A stretch of 64,000 nucleotides of DNA from Heliocidaris tuberculata (Eukaryota; Echinodermata; Echinoidea; Camarodonta; Echinometridae), in contig CM046851.1 in the NCBI GenBank assembly GCA_025618425.1, forward strand, positions 8,813,610 to 8,877,609, in the 5' to 3' direction. The notes below the pieces were generated by a model that was not told the DNA's origin, did no database searches, and saw only the letters and a program-made list of their open reading frames with translations. This document shows positions 25,389 through 37,395 of the stretch, piece by piece. Both the position numbers and the translations under genes were made by a program. Numbering within the stretch: the first letter of the stretch is position 1; each line of letters starts with the position of its first letter.

Positions 25389-25793
25389 TTAAGTTACATT
25401 GACTTTGGTGTTCCTTTTTAATATTACTAGTGCAGCAGTCAGTAGTGAATGTTTGACCAAGGAGTTATCACAGAACTCCTTGGTTTGACACAATCCCAAA
25501 TAGATTTGTGCCTATGAGCAAAGAGGTTATCTAACTTTGCATACATGTGTGTGTGGTCTATGAGCGTCTATGAGCAGATGAGTGAGAAATAATTTTTTTT
25601 TTATCCTAAAATTTTCCAGAATTTTGCTCATTATTCTGGGGACTTTTTTTTTGAAGTTTTTTTTTACCTCTTCCATTAGAGATTGACTGCATTGTACAAC
25701 ACTGTAGGACAATATTTAATTTAAAATTTTACATGTATATAATATAGTCTAATTAACATTTATCTTTTCTTTAATCTAGAATCAAGATGAGTA
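25389..25793. other. Non-coding spacer with a perfect hairpin
   Basis: No gene. A perfect inverted repeat, ACCAAGGAGTT followed by AACTCCTTGGT with a 7-nt loop, lies at about 25455-25483. Otherwise the stretch holds T-runs and AT-rich sequence up to the 3' end of the CR1-like element. Confidence 0.5.
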
Positions 25794-28700
25794 CATCATC
25801 ATCATCATCCGTGAAAGTGCAGGCCACCGGGATGGTGTATCATCGTACTTGTAGAATTGTGCAGTTGTATGTACAGTGCTGTGGAAGATCTAATCTATGT
25901 GCGGTTAAAAAGAAACTGGCGCAATCCTAGCGCAGTTGGGTTTTCTGCACCTCAGTCTTGAAGCTGACTACTGAGGTACAGGTGACAGTATTGGTAGGGA
26001 GAGAATTCCACAGTCTGATTGCATCAGGGACAAAGGTTTTCTGATAGGTACAGGTGCGAGCATATGGGATGTGTATCTTCAACTGATGGCCACGAAGGGA
26101 GGTAGAGACCGGGTTGAAGTACTGTGCAGCTGGTACATCAACAAGGGAGTTAAGGATGCGGTATACCATCAGGACCTTGAACTGGGCTCTCCTTTCTTCA
26201 AGAGTGGACCACTGGAGTCGTCGGAGCATGTCGGTGACACTACTTGTGCGACGGTGATCTCCCATGGTAAACCTGGCATACCGCCGCTGTACCATCTCCA
26301 GCTTACGAGTATTGTCCTTGGTAAAGGGGTCCCACACTTCACATCCATATTCCAGGACAGGTCTAAGGAGAGACTTGTAGCATAGCACTTTGACATTCCT
26401 TGGGCAGGAACTCATGTTGCGTTGTAAAAAGGCACGGGTGGAGTTTGCCTTCTTGGTAACCATGCTAATATGGTGATTTCAGTTCATGTTTTGCTGAATG
26501 TGTACACCAAGGTACTTGGCAGAGCTGACCTTCTGCAGTGGCTGACCATGGATTGAGTATGTCCTGTTTATTGGTTTCCGTTTATTGGTTACTGAGATGG
26601 TTTGACATTTCTGAGGATTAAATGTCATAAGCCAGTCTGACTCCCACTGCTGCAAAGCGTCAAGATCCTCTTGGAGTTTCTTGGCATCATCTTGGGATTG
26701 AATCTTGCGGTAGAGCAGACAGTCATCTGCAAACAGTCTGGTTGTTGACTGGGAAGAGACACAATCAGGTAGGTCGTTGATATAAAGTAAAAAGAGGAGC
26801 GGGCCGAGGACACTACCTTGTGGTACTCCTGACGAGACTGTGACAGTGTCCGAGGTGCATCCATTAAGAACTACCTTCTGTGATCTGTTGTGGAGGAAGT
26901 CTTGTATCCAGCTCAGTGTGGAATGGCGGATGCCATAGAACTTCAGTTTGTATAAGAGTCGATGATGGGGGACTTTATCGAAGGCCTTTGAGAAATCTAA
27001 CAGGATCAAATCATGCTGTTCACCTTTGTCAAGTCCCTTGGCAAGGTCATCACAAGTCAGGATGAGTTGGGTGATACATGAGCGACGCTTGCGAAATCCA
27101 TGTTGGGCATCAGAAAGGATGTTATTGTCATCAAGATGACTCATGATGGAGCTGCAGATGACATGCTCTAAAACCTTGCATGGAATAGATGTCAGGGAGA
27201 TAGGTCTATAATTCTCCGGATTGCTCCTATCTCCTTTCTTAAACACAGGAGCAATATTTGCCATCCTCCAGTCATCTGGGATAATGCCTTGTTGAATGGA
27301 TGCTTTGAAGAATGTTGTAAGCGCTGGGGTGATTTCGTCAGCAAGTACCTTGAGTAACCTGGCTGAGATTCCATCTGGGCCTGTCGCTTTGTAGGGATCA
27401 AGACCAGATAGCAGCTTGTTGGCACCAGCTGGGGAGATGTCAATGGCGTCCATAGATGGATGAGGACTGTCACCTTTGTCTGGGATGTTGGTGGAACACT
27501 CATCTTTGGTAAATACAGATGCAAATTGTTTGTTGAGGGTGTTTGCCTTCAAGGTGCAATCAGTTTGGGTGATTCCTCCTGATAACTTAAGGGGAGCAAC
27601 ACCAGTTGAATCACATTTCTTACTATTGATGAATGACCAAAACCGTTTTGGGTTGCTTCTGGACTCTGGAGAAATGATATTCCTGATGTAGTCATTGTAT
27701 GCTTGCTTGCATGCAGATCTTGACTCTTTCTTCAAGGCTCGGTACTTCTCAAAGTCCTCTTGGGTGCCTAAGCTCCTTGCTCTTGCATACTGACGCTTCT
27801 TCCTTCTTGACAGGCGCTTCACATTGGTGTTTATCCAAGGTTGGTTGTACCGGACAGATGACATTTTTGAGGGCACATGTTGATCTAGTATGTCAAGAAG
27901 ATTTGATGAGATGGACGACCACATTTCAGGGACAGAGCTATTTGTGCTGAATCTAGATGCAAAGGACTTGCTGAAAGATGCACATTTCTCTTTCATCTGT
28001 TGAACTTCTGCTCTCTTCCACAGGTAGATCTTGCGCTTCACTGGTTTTGTCCGTTGAGCAGTGATGCGGGAATGGACCATTACAATGTCATGGTCCACTA
28101 GTCCTGGGAGTGGTTTGCATTCAGATAGCAAGGACGGTCGATTAGTCATGAAGAGATCTAGTATGTTGTCCTTCCTTGTTGTGAAATCAACCATCTGATG
28201 GAGGTTGCAACTTTGGAGCATATCAAGGAAGCGCCCACTCAGCTGAGTAGGGGTCTGCTGGCTATGTGAGGTTAGTGTTTCCCAGTTGATTCCTGGTAAG
28301 TTCAGATCCCCACCTACCCATATTACAGAATTCCTATGTTGCTGGCAAATGCTCTCGACTGAAGAGCAAAGTCCTTCCAAGTACTCAGCATCACTAGAAG
28401 GGGGACGGTACAGAGCACCTACTACCAAAGATTTGTGTCCACTCAATGATATCTTTATGAACACACTCTCATACTGGGTGTCACAAGATAACTGTTCAAC
28501 GGTAAGGTTGTTCTTTGTGGCAATGAGAACACCACCGCCGTGCCTGTCTTTTCGGTCCTTTCTGGTAACATTATATCCAGCTGGAAATATTTCAGAGCTG
28601 TGTACATCTGCTTTCAACCATGTTTCCGTTCCAATTATAATATCTGGGTTGGTGGAATTGATGAGGACTCCAACTTCCTCTTTTTTGTTTTGGGTACTTT

Positions 28701-29450
28701 GGAAGTTGATGGTTAATGTGGAAAATGCTGGTTTGTCATTTCCTTTATGACTACTGCATTTCTTTTTAGCAGGAGATGATGTAGTGAGAGGAGGGCCGAG
28801 GTCAGAAGGGTGCTCATCGGAGAGAGACGAGACAGAAGATAATGAAGATAGGGCGTCAAAGGAGTTTTGTGATGCCACATCAGTTGTACTGTCAAACAGG
28901 CTGGAAGAGAACTGAGGCAATCCACATTTCACACAGTGCCAAGAAACATTGGAATTTCCAAGAGTATTGTAGATAACAGTGGACATGTGCATGCACTGCA
29001 CATGGTACCACTGTAAACAATCGTCACAGGCAACTGCTCTCTGCTTCCACGTAACAGCACGGTCACAGATCTGGCACGGATATTTTGGTGCACGGGGACC
29101 AGGGTTGACCTCAATGTCTGATGAGTTGGTCAAAAGCAGCACACTCAGGAACAGAAGAGCCTTGGGTTTCATCAGCGATGGAGGGTGGAAACCACGAAGC
29201 TTTCTATCCACTGAAGTTGTGTGCAAACATCCACAGATCTGAGTAATTACATCTAGGGGCGAATTGTGTGTGTCTACACTCAAGTAAGATTTCTGAGTCA
29301 GTTTGTATCTGCTCGAAGACCCATCTTGTAGAGCATTTTGAGAGAGGGTAACAAGTACTACACACACCAGGTTACATAACAAGATCCTCGCGATAGAGGC
29401 CATATCTCTATAGTATACACGTAGTTTCTAGAAGCATGTGTTCTTTCCTA
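25794..29450 (-). mobile_element. CR1-like non-LTR retrotransposon, near full length
   Basis: A minus-strand element with one long coding region (29403 to 25927) and a 3' end in a GAT-type simple repeat at 25809-25794, the usual microsatellite tail of CR1/L2-type LINEs. The 5' limit is not defined. I placed it just upstream of the first ATG. Domain order (2A leader, PHD finger, APE endonuclease, reverse transcriptase without RNase H) places it in the CR1/L2 group. One in-frame stop breaks the coding region, and the rest is open, which suggests a young copy. Confidence 0.85.
25927..29403 (-). pseudogene. CR1-like polyprotein: 2A leader, PHD finger, APE endonuclease, RT (one internal stop)
   Basis: The first 974 codons run from ATG 29403 to a TGA at 26479-26481. 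The same frame then stays open for ~180 more codons to a TAG at 25927. Residues ~82-95 are hydrophobic and lead into DIEVNPGP (96-103), a consensus 2A ribosome-skipping motif. Residues 110-160 form a C4HC3 PHD-type finger (C110, C113, C126, C129, H134, C137, C157, C160). An APE-type endonuclease follows (~225-450; TETWLK, GGDLNLPGINW, DHDIVM). The reverse transcriptase spans ~640-970, with YRPISL, FSKAFDKV, GVPQGSVLGPLLF and the FADD form of the YXDD active site. The stop lies after the RT core, between the palm and the C-terminal thumb-like region. No RNase H is present. The element cuts DNA and reverse-transcribes its own RNA at the target. Confidence 0.9.
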
Positions 29451-31010
29451 TTAAAATTTAAAATTTCTTGACTCTCTGGAACAGGATTCTCATTCATTCA
29501 ATAAGTCAGAGTCAACCATGCAGACTACATGTGATATACATCATGTATTTAAAGATGCAGTTTATCTGTGCAGTGCAACATGCCAACAATGGAGTTATAT
29601 TAATAAAATCACTAAAATATGCTTCAAATTCAGCAAAAAGAGAGAGGAGGATGAGCATCAAGATATACTTGCTTGCTTGACTCAGTCAAGGTCAATCCAG
29701 TAAAAACAGCTGTACCGGTAGCTCCTACATGTAGTCCTACATACGGTATGTTTTTATTTACAGATATATCAAAGATTTTGACATTATCGTGGTTGAGGAT
29801 ACCACCGTTCACTCTGCACAGAAGCTAGCGCTTCAGCCTTCACTGCAATTTGCAGGCGTTGGTTTCCTCTTTCCACGTCCATAGATTTTGCACTTTTTTT
29901 TTGCGTGCTAACGAACAAGCGGTTTCCTCAACCACGGTATAGCCAAGATTTCTAACATATCTAAGACTAACTTACACTATAGTCACTACAACCTCAGATT
30001 ATCTTAGAAATCAAACTGTACTGTGCCTGAAACTTGCTACAGATCATGCCGTTTCGCATGGCCGCTTGAAACGGGGAGAAAATCGGTCACAACTTGACTT
30101 CATTTCACGCATGTTCTCATCTTTTCTCTCACAGTATCTACTCACCAATTTTATCCTCTCAGAGTCATTATATTGTTATGGAGGTAAGTATTTCAAATAA
30201 GTCCATTTCAACTAGAATACAGGCTAATATTCTGACGAGGAATCCCCATTTTCTTGATGTAAACAACTCCAGCTTTATGGCTTCTGGAGTTCTGGAGTTC
30301 TGATTTATATCTTCGGTAAACGCCTCGACTCTGTATGTATATTTCTACACTGCAAATTAGCATGCACCGTACCAATTCACAATTAACGCATACCATTTCA
30401 AAGACTCATAGCGTTATTGACAACGGTAGACGCGTCCACTATTTTAGAGGGAGTTTTACATCGATACACTACAGAGTTATACTATTTTTTTGATTTTTTT
30501 TTTCTCAAAAAAAGTATTTCATTAAAGTAAAAAAAGATTTCCCTATGATGTAAAATGAATAATTATACTCTAATGAAATAATATTTTATTCATAAAATTG
30601 TACTATGATGATATGATCAAATACAAAAATATTCAACACCCCTTTATTATAATTGGATGATCCAAAGGGGATACCATACAGAACACCTGCACCAGCAGAT
30701 AGTAAAAGTGGTATCATATTATGCAATTCAAATAGGTGAACCGCACCCTACGAAATATTGTTCATCATATCGACGAAATTATTCAAGAACTGTCTAATAT
30801 AATCAATCATCATCCATGATCGTTTCTTCAAAAAGTATTCCCATAATCATATTATGATCATATATGGAGTTATAAATTATTCCCAGACCAGCATTAAAAA
30901 AAATCACTGACGTTATTCTAGTTCAAACATTTTTAGGGTGCATTTTACCTTTAAAAAAATCACTGACAAGCAAAAAGAAAATTATCATTACCCCCCCCCC
31001 CCGCCCCCGT
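29451..31010. other. Non-coding stretch between CR1-like element and minisatellite
   Basis: No supported gene. A weak inverted-repeat pair, GGTGAACCGCACCCTA (about 30735) and TAGGGTGCATTTTACC (about 30936-30951), may mark an old ~220-bp MITE. The rest is AT-rich with T-runs and ends in a C-run at about 30992-31003. Confidence 0.45.
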
Positions 31011-31029
31011 TATACCATCCTACCTCTAC

Positions 31030-33325
31030 TACATCCTACCTGGTAGTAGAGGTAGGGTGGTAGTACAGGTAGGCTAGTAGAGATGGGGTGATAGTAGAAG
31101 TAGGATGGTAGTAGGGGTAGGATGGTAGTAGAGATATGGTGGTACTAAAGGTAGGATGGTAGTAGAGATCGGATGGTGGTAGAGGTAGGATGGTAGTAGA
31201 GGTATGGTGGCAGTATGGTGGTAGAGGTAGGATGGTAGTAGAGGTATGGTGGTAGTAGAGGCAGTATAGAGGTAGGGTGATAGTAGAAGGATGGTAGTAG
31301 AGGTAGGGTGGTAGTAGAGGTAGGATGGTGGTAGAGGTAGGGTGGTAGTAGAGGTAGGATGGTAGTAGAGGTAGGGTGGTAGTAGAGGTAGGGTGGTAGT
31401 AGAGGTAGGGTGGTAGTAGAGGTAGGATGGTGGTAGAGGTAGGATGGTAGTAGAGGTAGGGTGGTAGTAGAGGTAGGGTGGTAGTAGAGGTAGGGTGGTG
31501 GTAGAGGTAGGATGGTGGTAGATGTAGGGTGGTAGTAGAGGTAGGGTGGTAGTAGAGGTAGGGTGGTAGTAGAGGTAGGGTGGTAGTAGAGGTAGGGTGG
31601 TAGTAGAGGTAGGATGGTAGTAGAGGTAGGGTGGTAGTAGAGGTAGGATGGTAGTAGAGGTAGGATGGTAGTAGAGGTAGGGTGGTAGTAGAGGTAGGGA
31701 GGTAGTAGAGGTAGGGTGGTAGTAGAGGTAGGGTGGTAGTAGAGGTAAGGTGGTAGTAGAGGTAGGGTGGTAGTAGAGGTAGGATGGTAGTAGAGGTAGG
31801 ATGGTAGTAGAGGTAGGGTGGTAGTAGAGGTAGGGAGGTAGTAGAGGTAGGGTGGTAGTAGAGGTAGGGTGGTAGTAGAGGTAGATGTAGGGTGGTAGTA
31901 GAGGTAGGGTGGTAGTAGAGGTAGGGTGGTAGTAGAGGTAGGGTGGTAGTAGAGGTAGGATGGTAGTAGAGGTAGGATGGTAGTAGAGGTAGGGTGGTAG
32001 TAGAGGTAGGGAGGTAGTAGAGGTAGGGTGGTAGTAGAGGTAGGGTGGTAGTAGAGGTAGGGTGGTAGTAGAGGTAGGGTGGTAGTAGAGGTAGGATGGT
32101 AGTAGAGGTAGTAGATGGTAGTAGGGTGGTAGTAGAGGTAGGGTGGTAGTAGAGGTAGGGTGGTAGTAGAGGTAGGATGGTAGTAGAGGTAGGATGGTAG
32201 TAGAGGTAGGGTGGTAGTAGAGGTAGGGAGGTAGTAGAGGTAGGGTGGTAGTAGAGGTAGGGTGGTAGTAGAGGTAGATGTAGGGTGGTAGTAGAGGTAG
32301 GGTGGTAGTAGAGGTAGGGTGGTAGTAGAGGTAGGGTGGTAGTAGAGGTAGGATGGTAGTAGAGGTAGGATGGTAGTAGAGGTAGGGTGGTAGTAGAGGT
32401 AGGGAGGTAGTAGAGGTAGGGTGGTAGTAGAGGTAGGGTGGTAGTAGAGGTAGGGTGGTAGTAGAGGTAGGGTGGTAGTAGAGGTAGGATGGTAGTAGAG
32501 GTAGTAGATGGTAGTAGGGTGGTAGTAGAGGTAGGGTGGTAGTAGAGGTAGGGTGGTAGTAGAGGTAGGGTGGTAGTAGAGGTAGGGTGGTAGTAGAGGT
32601 AGGGTGGTAGTAGAGGTAGGGTGGTAGTAGAGGTAGGGTAGTAGAGGTAGGATGGTGGTAGAGGTAGGATGGTGGTAGAGGTATGATGGTAGTAGAGGTA
32701 GGATAGAGGTAGGGTGGTAGTAGAGGTAGGATGGTAGATGTAGGATGGTAGTAGAGGTAGGCTAGTAGAGGTAGGATGGTAGTAGAGGTAGGATGGTAGT
32801 AGAGGTAGGATGGTAGTAGAGGTAGGGTGGTAGTAGAGGTAGGATGGTAGATGTAGGATGGTAGTAGAGGTAGGCTAGTAGAGGTAGGATGGTAGTAGAG
32901 GTAGGATGGTAGTAGAGGTAGGGTGATCGTAAAGGGAAAATTAGAGCAGGGGTAGGATGGTAGTAGAGGTAGCATGGTAGTAGATCGAGGTAGGATGGTA
33001 GTAGAGGTAGGCTAGTAGAGGTAGGATGGTAATGGGAGTAGGGTATAAGTAGAGGGAGAATGAAAGTATGGGAAAGAGGGTAGTAGAGGTAGGATATTAG
33101 TAGAGGTAAGATATTAGTAGAGGGAGAAAGGCACTGGAGTAGGATGGTAGTAGAAGGAGAATGAAAACGGTGGAAGGATTGCAGTAGATGCATGAAAAGG
33201 TAGGATTGTATTAAAGTTAAAATGCGAGTAGAGGGATATACATGTAAATAAAGAAAAGGTAGAATTTTAGTAGAGGTAGGATTGTTGTAGAGGTAAGATG
33301 GTAGTAGAAGTAGGATAGTAGTAGA
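31030..33325. repeat. 17-bp minisatellite (TAGGRTGGTAGTAGAGG), left block
   Basis: Over 2 kb of near-exact 17-bp units on the plus strand. Units vary mainly at position 5 (A or G). Variant units recur at a distance of 393 bp: GTAGATGTAG at about 31881 and 32274, TAGTAGATGG at about 32108 and 32501, and TAGGGAGG at 31831/32224 and 32008/32401. This shows a recent higher-order duplication. Units decay toward 33325, where the I-clade element begins. The long minus-strand frames here translate to a 17-residue Leu/Pro/Tyr/Thr repeat and are a by-product of a stop-free repeat. Confidence 0.95.
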
Positions 33326-33689
33326 GGGATTGATTGATAAATGATTAACGACACTATCGACACTTGAGTGTCATATAAGTGTCGAACAATAATAATTCTA
33401 TAAAGTTTTATATAATTATACAATAGAAGTTTTCCTTTCAGATTTCACGCCAAAAAAATAAACGTGGATTGGAGATTGTCGATAATAACTAAATATGTTA
33501 ACTACTTCACCGGGATAACTTCCCTGCTCTTTACGAAAGGAGAAGCAGGTTCTTTTACGTGCAAATGGTGTGACTCTCCTTTACACGGGACCGCCGTCTT
33601 AGAGTCTCCTCCGAAAGACTAGGCAATTGGAATGAAATGCCTTGCCCAAGGGCATACCTGTTGTGATTGGGATTCAAACAGTTTCCTAC

Positions 33690-36600
33690 TTAAAATCTAA
33701 TAAAAAGATTAATCTCTTTAAGAAAATTTACAATGCATGAACGTGAAACATCAATGAATAATGTCTTAAGATCAGGAACATCATAAAAGTTAGTACGAAT
33801 ATGAGCAAAATCAACACATTCAAGAAGAATGTGTTTTACTGTAATTGTACAATTACATGGAATGCAACGTGGTGGATTTTCTGCTGCAAATAAGTATGCA
33901 TGTGTCAAGTGAGAATGGCCAATACGAGCACGGGTCAACACAATGTCTTCCCGTCGTTTAGCTAATGGTAGATTATTTTGTGATCCAATTCTTGGTTGAT
34001 GTTGGTGAAGTTTATTATTTGGATTTAGGTCCCAAGATGCTTGCCATTTATTTTTAATGTAAGTGTTAATCTTTGATTTTAGATCAGTATAAGGTATATT
34101 TATTTCTGTTACATCCAAATCGAGAGCTTCTTTTGCCAACTTATCAGCTTTTTCATTTCCTTGAATGCCTGTATGACTTGGTATCCAAACAAATACTACT
34201 CGTTTACCTAATGTACTGATTTTAAACAAGGTTTCTAATAACTGAACAATATAAGGATGTTTAAGATTTTTACTTTGTAAAGCCGTTAAACTAGACAGGG
34301 AGTCTGTAAAAATAACAAAACGTCTTCCGTTAGTGTGTTCTATAACATCCAGAGCCATTTTCAGAGCTGATAACTCAGCTGTATATATAGAAGAAACATT
34401 TGGTAATCTAACTTGCCTTCGTATAGGACCACTTATACAAGCCGCACCTACTTTATTCTGATCTTTTGATCCATCGGTATAGATCGCACGATAATTACTG
34501 TATTTATGTCTGATTTCTCCAAATTTATTAAGGAAGACTAAATCACTTGTAGAACCCTTTTTAGACGTTCTCAGTGATAAGTCAATTACTGGTTCAGTGA
34601 TCTTCCAAGGTGGAATATATGGTATTAAGAAAGGAACTATATCAGTAACATCAAGTATATGCGTTAGAGCTTCTTTTGTACGTAAACCAAAAGGTTTGAT
34701 GGCTGATGGTTTACTTGTATAAAAATGGGTATATCGTGGCATGAAGGTACCGTCATATGTTGGATTACGAGGATTATTTTTCAGTTTGATTGCATATTGT
34801 AAGGAAAGCTTTTCGTATCTTAAATACAAGGGAGGTTCATTAGCCTCCACATAAAGACTCTCCATAGGAGAAGTACGAAAAGCACCTAAACAAAGTCGAA
34901 GTCCTTGATTCTGGATGGGTTTTAGCTTTGCAAGGTACGACTTCCGAGCAGAACTATAAACTGCACTGCCATAATCAAGTTTAGATCTAACTAGAGATCT
35001 ATAAAGACGAAGAAGAACAATGCGATCAGCGCCCCAATCCATTTTTGACACAACCTTCAGAAGATTCAAAGCTTTATGGCACTTTTGCCTGACATAATCA
35101 ATATGAGCTTTAAAACTGAGTTTATTATCGAAGATTAAGCCGAGATATTTAGTCTGTTGGACTACAGGAATGATAGAGTCATTTAATTTGACCTTAGGAT
35201 CAGGATGTAATGATCGCTTATTACAAAAGTGAACACACACCGTCTTGGATTTTGAAAAACGGAAACCATTCTCATCCGCCCACCTTCCAATTCTGTTAAG
35301 ACAATTTTGTAATAATGTCTCGATTGTCAACATACCTTGTGACGAACAAGAAATACAAAAATCGTCCACAAACAAAGACCTATCAAACCCGGGATTAACA
35401 ACGTCAACAATGCTATTGATCTTCAATAAGAACAAAGTAACAGAAAGTATGCTACCTTGAGGAACACCCATTTCCTGATTATGTAATCCTGAAAAGGTTG
35501 ACCCAAGACGGACTCGAAACACACGATTTGAAAGAAAATTCTGAATGAATGAAAATGGGCAACCTGCCCCTCAACCCAAGATTGTGAAGATCTCTCATAA
35601 TACCATACTTCCAAGTGGTATCATAGGCCTTTTCAAGATCAAAAAAGACAGATACCACATGGTGACCTCGAATAAAGCCATCACGAATGAAAGATTCAAG
35701 GCGAATGAGTTGATCGACAGTACTTCGATTATGACGAAAGCCACTTTGAAACTTCGAAATCAAACCATGTTTTTCCAAGAACCAAACCAATCGGGCGTTA
35801 ATCATTCTTTCCATGGTTTTACAAAGACAACTGGTTAAAGAAATAGGACGATAATTTGTAGGTTTAGATGAATCCTTTCCAGGTTTCGGAATAGGAATAA
35901 TGGTAGCTTCCCGCCACGAATCTGGAAAGTCACCTGTTCTCCAAATTTTATTTAGTATATCTAATAGAACTAAAAGTGATGTTTCAGGTAAATGTTTCAG
36001 AAATTGATAATGGATTTCATCTGGACCAGTTGCAGTGTCATGACATTTATTGAGTGAGGTTTCCAACTCAGAGATAGTGAATGGAATATTGTAATCCTCT
36101 GTATTGTTTGATAAAAAATTGAGTTCCTGATTTTCAGCTTGATTTTTATAGATCTGAAATGTAGGAGAATAATGATTAGATGATGAGTTATGTTCAAATT
36201 CTTCTGCTAGTAGATTAACAATATCTGACCTTTCTGTACATTTAACACCATCCGATTTGATCAAATAAGATACAGAAGAACTCAGATGTTTTCCACATAT
36301 TTTCCTTACCATTTCCCACACTTTATTAATGGGAGTATGAATATTCAGTTTAGAAATATATTTCTTCCATGATTGTCGTTTATTTTTCTTAATAATATTA
36401 CGTGTTTTTGCTCGTGTTTCTCGATATTTTCGTAAATTTTCATTATTTGGGTATTTTTTAAATTTCCTCAAAGCCTTTTTACGGCATTTAACAGCTTCTT
36501 TACATTCAGTATTAAACCAAGGATTATGCTTATGATAAAAGGAACCAGATTTTGGTATTGTATTTGTAGCTATATCAAGTAATGTATGAGAAAATAAAGC

Positions 36601-37395
36601 AAGAGGGTCTTCTGTATCCTGAAAACTATCTCTGTTGATATTTAATAAACACTGATTTGAGAAAGCATCCCAATTTGCTTTGTGAAGTTGCCATTTTGGA
36701 ACTTTTTCCTCTGGTAAAGGTCTTACAATTTCAATAAAGATAGGGAAGTGATCACTACCACATTGTTCACTATGGACATTCCATTGAAAATCCATAAAAA
36801 TATTAGGTGAACAAATAGATAAGTCAATAGCCGTCATGGAACCAGAGGCTGGATGGAGATATGTAGGAGAATCATCATTTAAAACGCATAAATCAAAATG
36901 TTCAAGTATCAATTCAACAATATTACCTAATCTATTTGAATTTCGACAGCCCCACAGAGAACTGTGAGCATTAAAATCACCTACTAGCAAAAATGGTACA
37001 GGAAGTTGATTGACTAGTCTATCTAATTCAGCTTGTGAAAGTTCATACCTAGGTGGAATATATATTGAGCATATAGTAAAGGTGCAGTGAAGAGTTATCT
37101 TAGCTGCAACTGCTTGGAGATTAGTATGAAGCTCAAGAGCTTCATGTGGAATTCCCTTTTTAATCAATATTGATGAACCTCCAATAGGTCTATCATTTAC
37201 CAAAGATGTACTAGTTTTATTAAACATATCATAACCTCTAAATGAGATATTATCAGAATCACTCAAAAATGTTTCCTGTAAACACATAACATATGGATTA
37301 TGATTAATTAAAAGACATTTGATTTCCTCATAATTAGGTTTTAACCCTCGACAGTTCCATTGAACAACGGCTTTTTCCTTCCCATGATAATACAT
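33690..37395 (-). pseudogene. I-clade retrotransposon ORF2: endonuclease, RT, RNase H (one frameshift)
   Basis: ORF2 starts at ATG 37395. An APE endonuclease occupies ~10-235 (QWNCRGL, LQETFL, LVGDFNAH, GSDHFPI). The reverse transcriptase follows with YRPISLTSCLCK, FFDLEKAYD and, in the second frame, MGVPQGSILS and FVDD. RNase H lies near the C terminus with its acidic residues in YTDGSKD, AELSAL and FTDS, and a C-terminal WIPSHTGIQGNEKAD. The frame breaks at about 35553-35563, where ATTCATTCAG looks like a 4-bp tandem duplication. Downstream coding continues to a stop at 33690. No other disabling change is seen, so the element was recently active. Confidence 0.88.

Noticed and set aside
31074..32975. 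633-residue minus-strand open frame of Leu/Pro/Tyr/Thr repeats
   Set aside because: It is translation of the 17-bp minisatellite. The repeat has no stop codon in several frames and no splice, start context or composition argues for a protein.
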